NCBI RefSeq assembly: GCF_014655955.1
Contig: NZ_BNBO01000003.1
Span: 191,321-255,320 of the forward strand
Source: Kitasatospora indigofera
GTDB lineage: Bacteria > Actinomycetota > Actinomycetes > Streptomycetales > Streptomycetaceae
DNA: 64,000 nt
Direction: 5' to 3'
This document shows, piece after piece, positions 33,105 through 42,811 of this stretch. Under the pieces are notes generated by a model. It saw only the letters and a list, made by a program, of their open reading frames with translations, did no database searches and was not told the DNA's origin. The position numbers were made by a program, and so were the translations under genes. Positions within the stretch are counted from its first letter, which is position 1; each line of letters opens with the position of its first letter.

Positions 33105-36044
33105 CTACGGGGTGGCCCCCGGCGAGGGGGTCGCGGCCGGGGGCGGCGAGGCGGCCGGCGAAGCCGCCTTCTGCTGGGCGTTCAGCGCGTCCTGGAGGGC
33201 CTTCTGGGCCGCCTTCAGCGCCTCCTGGCTGTCGGTGATCGCCTTCTGGGCGTCCTGCAGCGCCTTCTGCACCGCGGGATCGTTGCTGCCCGCGGCCGGC
33301 GGCGTGGCGGGGCTGGTCGGCGTCGTCGGCGTGGTGGGCGTCGTGGGCGTCGTCGGCGTGGTGGCGGGCGGCGTGGTCGTCCCGGTGGAGACACCGGCGA
33401 AGACCTTCTTCAGCGCCTCCTCCAGGGTGTTCTCGAACGCCACGTTGTCGTTGCCGTACACCGCGAGCACCTTCTGCAGCACCGGGTACTTGGCGCCGCG
33501 GCCCTTGACGTACACCGGCTCCACGTTCAGCAGCCCGCCGCCGACCGGCAGGGTGAGCAGGTTGCCGTACTCCAGCTGGGAGTCACCGCCGCTCTTCAGC
33601 AGCGTCAGCTGGTTGGCGACCTCCGGCCGGGAGTTGAACTGGGACTGGACGAGGTTCGGCCCGAGGGTCTTGCTGTCGCCCGGCACCTTGAGGATGCGGA
33701 TCTTGCCGTACTCGGGGCCCGGGTCCGCGCTGACCGCCATGAAGGCCGCCAGGTTCTCCCGCCCGCTGGGCACGAAGGTGGTGGTCAGCGAGAAGCTCGC
33801 CGAGGTCACCGCGGGGTCGGGCATCCGGACGGTCAGGTAGTACGGCGGCTGGACCTGCTTGGTGTCGCTGGTCGGGTCGACCGGGATCTGCCAGATGTCG
33901 GTGCCGTTGAAGAAGGAGCCGGCGTCCGTCACGTGGTACTGGCCGAGCAGCTCGCGCTGCACCTTGAACATGTCCTGCGGGTAGCGCAGGTGCGGCATCA
34001 GGGTGCCGGGGATGTCCGCCCTGGGCTTGACGGTGTCGGGGAAGGCCTTCATCCAGGTCTTGAGCACCGGGTCGGCGTCGTCCCACTGGTAGAGCGTCAC
34101 CTCGCCGGTGTACGCGTCCACGGTGGCCTTGACCGAGTTGCGGATGTAGTTGACCTTGTTGGCCGCGGTGAGCAGCTCACCGCGCTGGTTGGTCAGCGAG
34201 TCCTTGGTGACCGCACCCAGGGTGGTCTTCGAGGCGAACGGGTAGCCGTCCGAGGTGGTGTAGCCGTCGAGCACCCAGACCAGCTTGCCGTCCTGCACCA
34301 CCGGGTACGGGTCGGCGTCGATGGAGAGCCAGGGAGCGACCTTCTCGACCCGCTCCTTGGGGGTGCGGTCGTAGATCACCTTGGCGCCGTCGGTGATCGC
34401 CCCCGCGTAGAGGATCTGCGGCTCGGCGAACTTCACCGCGTACGCGGCCCGGGTGAACGGGTTGTTCAGCGAGACGCCGCTGCCCCCGGTGTACTGGTAG
34501 AGCTTGTCCCCGCTGTCGGTGGTGTAGTCGATCTCCTGGTTGGAGCCGCCGACGATCGAGTACGTGCCGGTCTTCTCGCCGTAGTAGATCCGCTGCTGGT
34601 AGTCGCCCAGCGAACCGGTGGCCGGCAGGCTCGACTCGGTGAAGACCGGCTGGCCCTTGTCGTTGACCTGGTTGCCCTTGGCCGCGACCGCGCCGTAGCC
34701 GTGGGTGAACTTGAAGTGGTCGTTGATCCAGTTCCGCTTGTCGCCCTGGACGCCGCTCAGGTCGAGCTCGCGCAGGCCGATCACGGTGTCCTGGGCACTG
34801 GCGCCGTTGCCGTAGCGGTCGACGTCCAGCGTGCTCGGGAAGGCGTAGTACGAACGCTGCTGCTCGATCGACTGGAAGGTCGGCGAGACCACGTTCGGGT
34901 CCAGCAGCCGGATGTCCGCGATGGTCTGGGCGTCCGGCTTCAGGGCGTCCGCGGTGGTGCTGGCCTGCGGCGTGTAGGGCTGGGTCTGGCTGTCCGCGAT
35001 GCCGTAGGCCTGCCGGGTGGCGTCGATGTTCTTCTGGATGTACGGCGTCTCCTTGGCCTGCTCGTTCGGCTTGACCTGGAACTGCTGCACGATCGCCGGG
35101 TAGACGCCGCCGATCAGCACCGCCGAGAGCGCCATCAGCCCGAAGCCGATCAGCGCCGGCACCCAGGTGCGGCGCAGCGGGGTCAGGAAGAACATCACGG
35201 CGCAGATGACCGCGACGAAGAACAGGATGGTCTTGGCCGGCAGGAAGGCGTTGGCGTCGACGTAGCGCAGGCCGGTCCAGCCGTCCACGCCCTTGTAGGA
35301 GCCGGTCTTGACCGCCAGCGCGTACCGGTCCAGCCAGTAGGCCGCCGCCTTGAGCAGGACGAAGACGCCGAGCAGCACCGCCAGGTGCCCCTGGGCGCCG
35401 ACGCTGGCCCGGCGGCCGGGGCCCTGCAGCCGCAGGCCGCCGTACAGGTAGTGGACCAGCACGGAGGCCAGCAGCGCGACGATCACCGCGCTGAAGGCGA
35501 AGCCGAGCATGAACTCGTAGAACGGCAGCTCGAAGGCGTAGAAGGAGACGTCCAGGTTGAACTGGCTGTCCTTGACCCCGAAGGAGGTGCCGTTGGTGAA
35601 CAGCAGCCAGGTGCGCCACTGGCCGGAGGCGGCCGCGCCGGCGATCAGGCCGACCACCAGCGAGACGCCGATCAGCGCCCAGCGCTTGAAGGGGGCGATC
35701 CCGGACCGGTAGCGGTCCAGGCTCTGCTGCTCGACCGACATCGCGGACAGCGGCGGGCGCAGCCGGTGGGCGAGCCAGATGTTGGTGCCGACGAACAGCG
35801 CCATCAGCAGGCCCACCACCGCGAACAGCCCGACCTTGGTCCACAGCTGGGTGGTGAAGACCGAGGAGTAGCTGACGGACTTGAACCAGAGCCAGTCCGT
35901 CCAGAAACCGGCGAACATGACGAACAGCAGGAACAGCACCGCGAGCACGCCCACCGTCAGCAGGAGCACCCGGGTGCGCCGTGAGGGCGGGCCGACTCTC
36001 GGCCGGAAGCCCGGTCCTGAGCGGTCGGGCATCTGGAACACCAC
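33105..36044 (-). CDS. UPF0182 family large membrane protein
   Basis: A 979-residue protein of unknown function that is conserved across actinobacteria. Seven membrane helices occupy about residues 30-310 (for example [37 protein letters not shown] follows the first). A large extracytoplasmic domain follows, with [15 protein letters not shown] near its end. After a Thr/Pro repeat linker ((TPT)n) there is an Ala/Gln-rich coiled coil ([19 protein letters not shown]). I chose the GTG at 36044 because GAGGTG lies five bases upstream and conserved sequence (FQMPDR) starts there; GTG 36041 and ATG 36092 are alternatives. It is divergent from the PPA1309-like gene, an arrangement I recall in many actinobacteria. 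Confidence 0.9.
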   Translation of the reverse strand: MVFQMPDRSGPGFRPRVGPPSRRTRVLLLTVGVLAVLFLLFVMFAGFWTDWLWFKSVSYSSVFTTQLWTKVGLFAVVGLLMALFVGTNIWLAHRLRPPLSAMSVEQQSLDRYRSGIAPFKRWALIGVSLVVGLIAGAAASGQWRTWLLFTNGTSFGVKDSQFNLDVSFYAFELPFYEFMLGFAFSAVIVALLASVLVHYLYGGLRLQGPGRRASVGAQGHLAVLLGVFVLLKAAAYWLDRYALAVKTGSYKGVDGWTGLRYVDANAFLPAKTILFFVAVICAVMFFLTPLRRTWVPALIGFGLMALSAVLIGGVYPAIVQQFQVKPNEQAKETPYIQKNIDATRQAYGIADSQTQPYTPQASTTADALKPDAQTIADIRLLDPNVVSPTFQSIEQQRSYYAFPSTLDVDRYGNGASAQDTVIGLRELDLSGVQGDKRNWINDHFKFTHGYGAVAAKGNQVNDKGQPVFTESSLPATGSLGDYQQRIYYGEKTGTYSIVGGSNQEIDYTTDSGDKLYQYTGGSGVSLNNPFTRAAYAVKFAEPQILYAGAITDGAKVIYDRTPKERVEKVAPWLSIDADPYPVVQDGKLVWVLDGYTTSDGYPFASKTTLGAVTKDSLTNQRGELLTAANKVNYIRNSVKATVDAYTGEVTLYQWDDADPVLKTWMKAFPDTVKPRADIPGTLMPHLRYPQDMFKVQRELLGQYHVTDAGSFFNGTDIWQIPVDPTSDTKQVQPPYYLTVRMPDPAVTSASFSLTTTFVPSGRENLAAFMAVSADPGPEYGKIRILKVPGDSKTLGPNLVQSQFNSRPEVANQLTLLKSGGDSQLEYGNLLTLPVGGGLLNVEPVYVKGRGAKYPVLQKVLAVYGNDNVAFENTLEEALKKVFAGVSTGTTTPPATTPTTPTTPTTPTTPTSPATPPAAGSNDPAVQKALQDAQKAITDSQEALKAAQKALQDALNAQQKAASPAASPPPAATPSPGATP

Positions 36045-36228
36045 GGTGGCACCTCGGCTGTGTCGTCTCGAATCGTTCGGTCCTCCATGCAACTTAATCA
36101 GTCTTTACCTGAGTTCCCAGGCTTTGCTGTCGGTTCGGTACCGGTTCCCCGGGCCGGGGCCCGGGGGCCGCCGCCGGGACCGGGAGCGCCGGGCGCCGGG
36201 GCCGCCCGCCCCGTGTGAGGATTGAGGC

Positions 36229-36792
36229 ATGTCCGATGCTTCCAACACCCCGTCCGACGTCTCCAGCCTCCCCGCCGCCACCCCGCTGACCAGGGCCGCG
36301 CTGGAGATCGACGAGTACGCCTCCACCCTCGGCTGGGACCTCCCGGCCCGGCTGTTCGCCCTGGTGGACAGCGCCCAGCTGCGCAAGGCCGACCCCAAGC
36401 TGGCCAAGCAGCTCGGGCTGGCGGACACCGACGAGCCCGGCCTCACCCCGATCGAGCAGGACGAGCTGCCGGCCGGCATGGAGCTGGACAAGTTCCTCGG
36501 GACGATCGCCTGGCCCGACATGATCGCCGGCTGCGCGCTGGTGGTCGAGCGCCTGATGCTCCCGCCGGGCGCCGAGCAGAGCCGCCCGAAGAACGCCACC
36601 GAGGCCCAGCTCGCCGAGTGGGTGGCGAACCACCCCAAGCGCGAGGAGGTGCGGATCACCGCCGCCGTGCTGCGCGACGGCAAGCGGGAGACGGCGCTGC
36701 GGCTGCGTTCCAAGGACGTCGCGCGCGAGGTGCTGACCGGCCCCGACCTGGTGCCGGGCCTGACCGACGCGCTGCTGGCCACCTTCGCCTGA
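36229..36792 (+). CDS. PPA1309-family conserved protein
   Basis: A 187-residue acidic cytosolic protein. EIDEYASTLGWDLPARLFALVDSAQL, then TIAWPDMIAGCALVVERLMLPP and VRITAAVLRDGKRETALRL are the conserved blocks of this actinobacteria-specific family, to which no function is assigned. It is found beside UPF0182 and PDZ-protease genes, as here. GAGGAT ends six bases before the ATG and there is no Shine-Dalgarno, so it is probably another leaderless gene. Confidence 0.82.
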   Translation: MSDASNTPSDVSSLPAATPLTRAALEIDEYASTLGWDLPARLFALVDSAQLRKADPKLAKQLGLADTDEPGLTPIEQDELPAGMELDKFLGTIAWPDMIAGCALVVERLMLPPGAEQSRPKNATEAQLAEWVANHPKREEVRITAAVLRDGKRETALRLRSKDVAREVLTGPDLVPGLTDALLATFA

Positions 36793-36923
36793 CCATCCCG
36801 GGACCGGGACGGCCGTGCGGGCCCCGCGCGGCCGTCCGGCCCGGCGCGACCCTGCGCAGCCCGCGCCGCAGCCCGCCCGTGCCGCAGCCCGCCCGCCCGG
36901 CCCGGAGGCCCGCGCCGGGCGGC

Positions 36924-38006
36924 TCAGCCCTTGCCGCAGGAGGGCAGCGCCGCGGTCTGCCCGGAGCGGACCTGCTCCAGCGACTTCAGTGCGCCGTCCA
37001 GGGTCTCCGCCTTGATCAGGGTGAGCCCGCTCGGGGTGGCCCCGGCGGCCTCGGCGCAGTTGTCGGCCGGGGTGAAGAAGTACTGCGCGCCGGCGTCGCG
37101 GGCGGCGATCAGCTTCATCGCGATGCCGCCGATCGGCCCGACCTTGCCGTCGTCGGTGATCGTCCCGGTGCCGGCCACGAACTTGCCGGCGGTGAGGTCC
37201 TCCGGGGTCAGCTTGTCGATGATGCCGAGCGAGAACATCAGCCCGGCGCTCGGCCCGCCCACGTCCTGGAGGCCGATGTCGATCTGGAACGGGTAGGTGT
37301 GCTTGGTGTCGGGGCCGATCCCGACGATGGCGCGGTCCCCGTCCGAGGCCTTGGCCGTGGTGATGGTGACGTCGGTCGGCTGCCCCTGGTCCGGCGCCGT
37401 GCTGTCCTTGCCGCGCGGGACGACGGTGAAGACCACGTTCTCGCCGGGCTTGTGCTTGGTGACCAGCTTGGCGACCTGGTCCTCCGCGGTCACCACGGTG
37501 CCGTCCACCGAGACGATCCGGTCGCCCGCGTGCAGCTTGCCGTCGGAGGGCCCGCCGGCCACCACCGAGGCGACGATCACCTCGCTGCCCATCGGGATGC
37601 CCAGCTCGCCGAGGGCGGCCGTCTTGGCGCTGTCCTCGGAGGAGGCGAACTCCTCGGCGTTCTGCTGCTGCGCCTCCTTGTCGGTCTGCCCGGGCGGGTA
37701 CACGTTCTCGTGCGGCACCACCAGGACGTCGCCGCGCAGCCAGCCCACCACCGCCGAGACCAGGCTCGGCTCGTACTTCGCACCGGTCACCTGGACGGTC
37801 GTCATGTTGAGGTGACCGGTGGTCGGGTACGACTCGTGGCCGGTGATGGTGATCACCGGCCGGCCCGTCTTGTCCTGCACACCGAGCGTGTTGTACGTCG
37901 GCCCGGGGCTCATCTCCGTGTACGGCACCTTCATGAGCACGGAGACGCAGAGCAGGGCTATCAGCAGCAGGGTGGCGGCGAGCATCGTCGCAGAGCGGCG
38001 TGGCAT
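36924..38006 (-). CDS. PDZ and Lon-type membrane protease (YlbL family)
   Basis: A 360-residue protein with one N-terminal membrane anchor (about 8-25), a PDZ domain (about 135-205: GSEVIVASVVAGGPSDGKLHAGD region) and a C-terminal Lon-like S16 protease domain. The catalytic Ser is in VGGPSAGLMFSLG and the Lys in GGIAMKLIAA, the Ser-Lys dyad of Lon. The protease faces outside the membrane. Relatives such as B. subtilis YlbL act in envelope and DNA-damage checkpoint proteolysis; the target here is unknown. Its 3' end converges on the PPA1309-like gene. Confidence 0.92.
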   Translation of the reverse strand: MPRRSATMLAATLLLIALLCVSVLMKVPYTEMSPGPTYNTLGVQDKTGRPVITITGHESYPTTGHLNMTTVQVTGAKYEPSLVSAVVGWLRGDVLVVPHENVYPPGQTDKEAQQQNAEEFASSEDSAKTAALGELGIPMGSEVIVASVVAGGPSDGKLHAGDRIVSVDGTVVTAEDQVAKLVTKHKPGENVVFTVVPRGKDSTAPDQGQPTDVTITTAKASDGDRAIVGIGPDTKHTYPFQIDIGLQDVGGPSAGLMFSLGIIDKLTPEDLTAGKFVAGTGTITDDGKVGPIGGIAMKLIAARDAGAQYFFTPADNCAEAAGATPSGLTLIKAETLDGALKSLEQVRSGQTAALPSCGKG

Positions 38007-38048
38007 GGCTCGACAGTACGGGACGCCGGTGGCCGGGCGCCCGCCGGG

Positions 38049-38243
38049 CTACCGGCCCAGGCGGTCCGTGGGGGCGGCACCGGGCGCGGCCGTGGTGCGC
38101 TCCATCGCCGCCAGGAAGCGCTGGTGCTCGGCCAGCGAGGCCGGATCACCGGCGGATTTGGGGGCCCGGGCCGCCCAGAGCGCCCACATCGAGGCGAGCA
38201 CCGCGGCGACCGCGGGAATGATCAACCAGGCGAGCGCACCCAT
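38049..38243 (-). CDS. Small single-pass membrane protein
   Basis: A 64-residue protein: a hydrophobic helix (LAWLIIPAVAAVLASMWALWAA) followed by a polar helix (EHQRFLAAMERTTAA). GGGAG lies eight bases before the ATG, which supports translation, and it lies 42 bases upstream of the PDZ-Lon gene in the same direction. It may form an operon with the protease. The function is unknown. Confidence 0.7.
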   Translation of the reverse strand: MGALAWLIIPAVAAVLASMWALWAARAPKSAGDPASLAEHQRFLAAMERTTAAPGAAPTDRLGR

Positions 38244-38519
38244 ATCCGAACTCCCAGCTCGTCGTGTCTATGAGCAGATTAACCACCCACACGAACAACG
38301 GGCGTGGCGCCATCCGGGTTACGGCGCCGACAACCCGCCCACAGCCCCGGGAGGCGGCCTCCGGCCACCTCCGCGGCCACGGCCGAACGGGTGAGGAGGG
38401 CACGCCCGGGAGCCGGCGGGCGGACGCGGCGGGGCGGCGGGGCGGCGGGGGCCGGGCGGGTGCCGACGGGCACGCGAACGGCAGGAGGGTGCCGGCGGAG
38501 GGAGCGGGGGGCCGGGCGC

Positions 38520-38960
38520 TCAGCAGGAGCCGGCGCCGACCCACTCCTCCTCGCCGTCGGAGAAGACCTGGTGCTTCCAGATCGGCACCTCGTGCTTGAG
38601 GTCGTCGATCAGGCGGCGGGCCGCGGCGAAGGCCTCGCCCCGGTGGGCGCAGGAGACGGCGACGATCACGGCCTTGTCGGTGATCTCCAGCCGGCCGATC
38701 CGGTGCACCGCGGCGAGCGCCCGGACGGGGAAGTCCGCGACGACCTTCTCGGCGATCCGGCGCATCTCCTGCTCGGCCGTCGGGTGGCAGCTGTACTCCA
38801 GCGCGGCGACCGACTTGCCGCCGTCGTGGTCACGGACCGTCCCGACGAAGACGGTGGTCCCGCCGGCCGCGTCGTCACCGACCGCCTCGTACACCTCGTC
38901 GAGGGAGAGCGGGGTCTCGCGGATCGCGAGCAGGCGGATGGGGTCGTGGTTCTCGGACAT
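38520..38960 (-). CDS. moaE: Molybdopterin synthase catalytic subunit
   Basis: A 146-residue protein that, with MoaD, inserts sulfur into precursor Z (cPMP) to give molybdopterin. VFVGTVRDHDGG, LEYSCHPTAE, IGRLEITDKAVIVAVSCAHRGEAF and PIWKHQVFSDGEEEWVG are the family blocks; the last holds the essential Lys. The ATG at 38960 was preferred over one six codons upstream. No moaD or other moa genes are nearby, which is normal for these genomes. The 275 bases between it and the small membrane-protein gene contain no gene. Confidence 0.95.
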   Translation of the reverse strand: MSENHDPIRLLAIRETPLSLDEVYEAVGDDAAGGTTVFVGTVRDHDGGKSVAALEYSCHPTAEQEMRRIAEKVVADFPVRALAAVHRIGRLEITDKAVIVAVSCAHRGEAFAAARRLIDDLKHEVPIWKHQVFSDGEEEWVGAGSC

Positions 38961-39141
38961 GCCCCCATGATTCCTCATCCCGGGCGGGCCTGGGCAAGGC
39001 CCTTCCGCATCACGATTCCGAAATTTCGCATCGTGAGAATGTCCCGGGCCGCCACCGTGCCCGGGCACCCGCGCCGGAAGGCCGCGTGCCGCCCCGCGCA
39101 CGGACGGGCTGGCGGACGGGCTGGCGGGCGGGCCGGACGCC

Positions 39142-40290
39142 TCAGAAGCGGCGCCGCTTGCGGGCCCGGCGCACCAGCGCCGCCGTACCGACCAGGGCCA
39201 CCGTGGCACCCGCCGCCCCCAGGCTGGTGGCGGCCTCCTTGCCGCCCAGCCGCCGGCCGGCCACCGCGTGCTTGCCGGCGACCTGTGCCAGCAGCTCGGC
39301 CAGCACCTGCTCGTTGGAGTGGGCCGGACGCCAGCCCGCCTCGTGCAGCCGGCTGCCGGACACCACCCAGGGGTACATCGTGTAGGCGAGGTCCCCCGCC
39401 GGGGCCGGGGTCAGGCCCAGCCGGTGCAGCCGGGCGGCGGTGCCGAGCGCCAGCGAGGCGGGCAGCTCCATCCGCCGGATGCCGGAGAGCTTCTCGACGT
39501 CCTCCTGCTCCAGCCAGCCGTCGCAGCCGACCGTCACCTCGCCCTCGACCAGGCCGAGCGCGGCGTACTCCAGTGCCGCCGCCAGGTCGTCCACGTGGCA
39601 GAACTGCCAGCAGGGCCGCGAGCCCGCCACCACCAGCAGCCGGGGAGCCTCGAAGTGCCGGGTCAGCACGGTGTCGACGCCCGGGCCGACCACCACGGCC
39701 GGACGGAGCACGGTGACCTGGAGGCCCGGGTGGGCCCGCGGGGCCCGGCGGGCCAGGCGCTCGATCTCCAGCAGGTCGCCGACCAGCGAGGCCTCCTCGG
39801 TGGCCCGCAGCTCGGAGTCCTCGGCGAGCGGCACCTCGTTGTCCGGCAGCGCCCCGTAGACCATCGCGGAGGTGCAGAGCACCACCCGGCCCACCCCGGC
39901 GGCCGCGGAGGCGGTCAGCACCGTCTGCGCGCCCCGTACGTTGTACGCGCTCCGGGCCCGCGGGTCGGTCTCCATCCCCAGGTCCATCGCCAGGTGGACG
40001 ACCACGTCCACCCCGGCCAGGCGCTCGGCCACCGCCGGGTCGCGGACGTCCAGGACACGCCACTGCACGCCCGGCACCTCGCCCCGCCGGTCGTCGACGG
40101 CCAGCACCTTGCGGACCCCGGGCGAGGCCACCAGCCGGGCCGCGACCCGTTCACCGAGCACACCGGCGGCACCGGTGACGGCCACGGTCAGCGGCTTGCC
40201 GCCGTAGGCTGGAGGCGGCGACACCGTGGTGCGTGGGTCGTCCTCACCTCCGGTCAGCCCAGAGCGAACGTCCGAAGGCGGGGAACTCAC
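39142..40290 (-). CDS. NAD-dependent epimerase/dehydratase-like protein with C-terminal membrane anchor
   Basis: A 382-residue extended SDR. The cofactor motif is TGAAGVLG, and VVVHLAMD and LCTSAMVYG follow the fold. The usual YxxxK pair is not evident after TSAMVYG (ALPDNE), so it may lack dehydrogenase/epimerase activity or use another base. HPG...VLRPAVVVGPG and WQFCHVDDLAAALEYA are typical of the family. The last 50 residues contain a hydrophobic stretch and end in KRRRF, suggesting a membrane-tethered tail. GGAGGA lies upstream of the GTG start. It is divergent from the DUF2342 gene. Confidence 0.8.
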   Translation of the reverse strand: MSSPPSDVRSGLTGGEDDPRTTVSPPPAYGGKPLTVAVTGAAGVLGERVAARLVASPGVRKVLAVDDRRGEVPGVQWRVLDVRDPAVAERLAGVDVVVHLAMDLGMETDPRARSAYNVRGAQTVLTASAAAGVGRVVLCTSAMVYGALPDNEVPLAEDSELRATEEASLVGDLLEIERLARRAPRAHPGLQVTVLRPAVVVGPGVDTVLTRHFEAPRLLVVAGSRPCWQFCHVDDLAAALEYAALGLVEGEVTVGCDGWLEQEDVEKLSGIRRMELPASLALGTAARLHRLGLTPAPAGDLAYTMYPWVVSGSRLHEAGWRPAHSNEQVLAELLAQVAGKHAVAGRRLGGKEAATSLGAAGATVALVGTAALVRRARKRRRF

Positions 40291-40307
40291 CGGCCATCCT
40301 CCACGGT

Positions 40308-40340
40308 TAGCTTATGTGCGTACGTACGAGTGTTACGTAC
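40308..40340 (-). promoter_or_regulatory. Probable promoter and operator-like palindrome of the epimerase-like gene
   Basis: GTACGTA (40320-40326) is inversely repeated as TACGTAC (40334-40340), and TAAGCT (40313-40308) is a possible -10 on the minus strand. The segment is markedly AT-rich for this genome. A repressor binding here could control the epimerase-like gene, the divergent DUF2342 gene, or both. Confidence 0.4.
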
Positions 40341-40502
40341 CGTCCATCCTGCCCGAGGCGAAGGCCCGGCGGTGCACCCCGCGCGGGCCGGTCCGTGCGG
40401 GAGCCGCTCACCGGCTGTGAGTTCCGACTCCTTCCACCGCCCCGGGCCTGCAGACTTCCCCGCCACACCATCCGCGTGACGGCCGACCAGATCGAGGAAC
40501 CC

Positions 40503-42059
40503 GTGAGCGACCTCCCCTTCGGATTCGGCGTTCCGCCCGAGGAGCCCGAGGACGGCAAGGCCAAGCGCGACAAGTCCGAGGATTCCGAGCAGGGCGGGCC
40601 CGACGCGGGCGCCACCCCGCAGATGCCCTTCGGTTTCGGCCCGGGCAACCCGCTGGGGGCGCTCTTCGGCATGGGCGCGCCCGGCGGCGCGCCCGGCGCG
40701 GACAACCCCTTCGGCGCCATGCTCGGCGGCCTCAACCCCAACGACCTGGGCGCGGCCTTCCAGCAGCTCGGCCAGATGCTGTCCTTCGACGGCGGGCCGG
40801 TGAACTGGGAGCTCGCCAAGGACATCGCCCGCCAGACGGTGGTCGCCGAACCCGCGGAGGGCAAGAGCAAGGACCGCTCGGTGAGCGCCTCCGAACGCTC
40901 GGCCGTCGCCGAGGCCGTCCGGCTCGCCGACCTCTGGCTGGACTCCAGCACCGAGTTCCCCTCCGGCGCCGGCACCGCCGTGGCCTGGAGCCGCGCGGAG
41001 TGGATCGAGGCGACCCTGCCGGTCTGGAAGGACCTGGTCGACCCGGTCGCCGAGCGGGTCGGCAACGCCATGGGCGGCGTCCTGCCCGAGGAGATGCAGG
41101 CCATGGCCGGCCCGCTGATGGGCGTGATGCGCTCGATGGGCGGCGCCATGTTCGGCACCCAGATCGGCCAGGCGCTCGGCGCGCTGGCCGCCGAGGTGGT
41201 CGGCTCCACCGACGTCGGCCTCCCGCTGGCCCCGGCCGGCAAGGCCGCGCTGCTCCCGCAGAACGTCGCCGAGTTCGGCGAGGGCCTGAACGTCCCGGCC
41301 GACGAGGTGCGCCTCTACCTGGCCCTGCGCGAGGCCGCCCACCAGCGCCTCTTCGCCCACGTGCCGTGGCTGCGGGCGCACCTGTTCGGCGCCGTCGAGG
41401 CGTACGCGCGCGGCATCAAGGTCGACACCTCCCGGATGGAGGAGCTGGCCGGCCAGCTCGACCCCAGCAACCCCGAGGCCCTCCAGGAGGCCCTCGCCGG
41501 CGGCCTGCTGCAGCCCGAGGACACCCCCGAGCAGAAGGCCGCGCTGGCCCGCCTGGAGACCGCGCTCGCGCTGGTCGAGGGCTGGGTGGACGCGGTCGTG
41601 CACAGCGCCGCCCAGCCGCACCTGCCGCAGGCCGGCGCGCTGCGCGAGACCGTCCGGCGGCGCCGCGCCGCCGGCGGGCCCGCCGAGCAGACCTTCGCCA
41701 CCCTGGTCGGCCTGGAGCTGCGCCCGCGCCGGCTCCGGGACGCCTCCCGGCTGTGGGCCACCCTGGCCGACGCCCGCGGCGTCGAGGGCCGGGACGCGCT
41801 CTGGCAGCACCCCGACATGCTGCCGACCGCCGCCGACCTGGACGACCCGGACGGCTTCGTGCACCGCGGCTCCGCCGACGACGCCGAGGGCGGCTTCGAC
41901 TTCGACGCGCTCGACAAGCTGCTCGGCGAGGCGGCCGCCGGCAAGGGCGGCGCCGGGGGGAGGGGCACCGGGCAGCAGGACGCCGGGGAGAACGGCGGCG
42001 ACGGCGGCACCGGCCCGAAGGGCACCGACGAGGACGGGAAGGGCGAGCCCACCGCATGA
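40503..42059 (+). CDS. DUF2342 zinc-metalloprotease-like protein
   Basis: A 518-residue protein of the DUF2342/zincin-like family found in actinobacteria. A Gly/Pro/Phe-rich N-terminus (MPFGFGPGNPLGALFGMG) leads to a helical domain. LREAAHQRLFAHVPWL and ALALVEGWVDAVV are the conserved blocks; ExxH and the later Glu resemble zinc ligands but a full HExxH is absent. No substrate is known. The C-terminal 60 residues are Gly/Asp-rich. GAGGA five bases before GTG 40503 supports the start. The NUDIX gene overlaps its stop (ATGA), so the pair is coupled. Confidence 0.82.
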   Translation: MSDLPFGFGVPPEEPEDGKAKRDKSEDSEQGGPDAGATPQMPFGFGPGNPLGALFGMGAPGGAPGADNPFGAMLGGLNPNDLGAAFQQLGQMLSFDGGPVNWELAKDIARQTVVAEPAEGKSKDRSVSASERSAVAEAVRLADLWLDSSTEFPSGAGTAVAWSRAEWIEATLPVWKDLVDPVAERVGNAMGGVLPEEMQAMAGPLMGVMRSMGGAMFGTQIGQALGALAAEVVGSTDVGLPLAPAGKAALLPQNVAEFGEGLNVPADEVRLYLALREAAHQRLFAHVPWLRAHLFGAVEAYARGIKVDTSRMEELAGQLDPSNPEALQEALAGGLLQPEDTPEQKAALARLETALALVEGWVDAVVHSAAQPHLPQAGALRETVRRRRAAGGPAEQTFATLVGLELRPRRLRDASRLWATLADARGVEGRDALWQHPDMLPTAADLDDPDGFVHRGSADDAEGGFDFDALDKLLGEAAAGKGGAGGRGTGQQDAGENGGDGGTGPKGTDEDGKGEPTA

Positions 42060-42643
42060 CGGTCACCGAGACGAGCGCGACGGCGCTGCACGACGACGCC
42101 GTGCGCACCCTGGAGGGGTGGCGGACCGCCGACGCCGGCCAGGACCGGCTGCGGCGCGACTACCTGGCCCACCTGGCCGGGCACCCCGACGGCCTGTTCC
42201 GGGCCTGCCTGCCCGCCCACATCACGGCCAGCGCCCTGGTCGTCGACCCGGCCTCCGGCCGGGTGCTGCTGACCCTGCATCCCAAGGTCGGCATCTGGCT
42301 GCAGATGGGCGGCCACTGCGAGCCGGGCGACCCGGACCTCGCGGCCGCCGCGCTGCGCGAGGCCACCGAGGAGTCCGGCATCCCGGACCTCACCCTGCTC
42401 ACGGCCGACGGCGCGCCCACCCCGGTGATGCTCGACCGCCACCAGGTCCGCTGCACCGGCAAGGACCGCCCGGAGAACACCCACCTGGACGTCCAGTACG
42501 TCGCGCTGGCCCGGCCCGGCGCCGAGGCACTGATCAGCGAGGAGTCGCTGGACCTGCGCTGGTTCGGGTACGACAGCCTGCCGGAGCTGACCGACGACTC
42601 GGTGCGCGCGCTGGTCGCGCGCGCCCGGGAGCTGACCCGCTGA
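42056..42643 (+). CDS. NUDIX hydrolase
   Basis: A 195-residue protein. GGHCEPGDPDLAAAALREATEESGI is present as the NUDIX helix (shown here as the family block; the first acidic residue of the consensus is displaced), and ASALVVDP with TLHPKVGIWLQMGGHCE give the preceding strands. NUDIX enzymes hydrolyse nucleoside diphosphate derivatives; this subgroup's substrate is unknown. It is coupled by ATGA overlap to the DUF2342 gene and followed by a very strong terminator. Confidence 0.88.
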   Translation: MTVTETSATALHDDAVRTLEGWRTADAGQDRLRRDYLAHLAGHPDGLFRACLPAHITASALVVDPASGRVLLTLHPKVGIWLQMGGHCEPGDPDLAAAALREATEESGIPDLTLLTADGAPTPVMLDRHQVRCTGKDRPENTHLDVQYVALARPGAEALISEESLDLRWFGYDSLPELTDDSVRALVARARELTR

Positions 42644-42673
42644 CCCGGTGACCGGCCGCCCCGGGCGGCCGGG

Positions 42674-42716
42674 GCACGACGAAGGGGACCCGGTGACCGG
42701 GTCCCCTTCGTCGTGC
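42674..42716. terminator. 20-bp perfect hairpin terminator
   Basis: Bases 42674-42693 pair perfectly with 42697-42716. It lies between the NUDIX gene and the converging AIM24 operon and can serve both. It is followed by short tandem copies of a CCCGGACCTG-like unit (about 42716-42790). Confidence 0.9.
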
Positions 42717-42811
42717 CCGGACCTGCCCGGACCTGTCAGGTGTGCCGGGACCTGCCCGGACCTGCCCGACGTGCCGGGCGGACGTGCCCGGCGGCGCCGG
42801 CCGCCGGAGGG

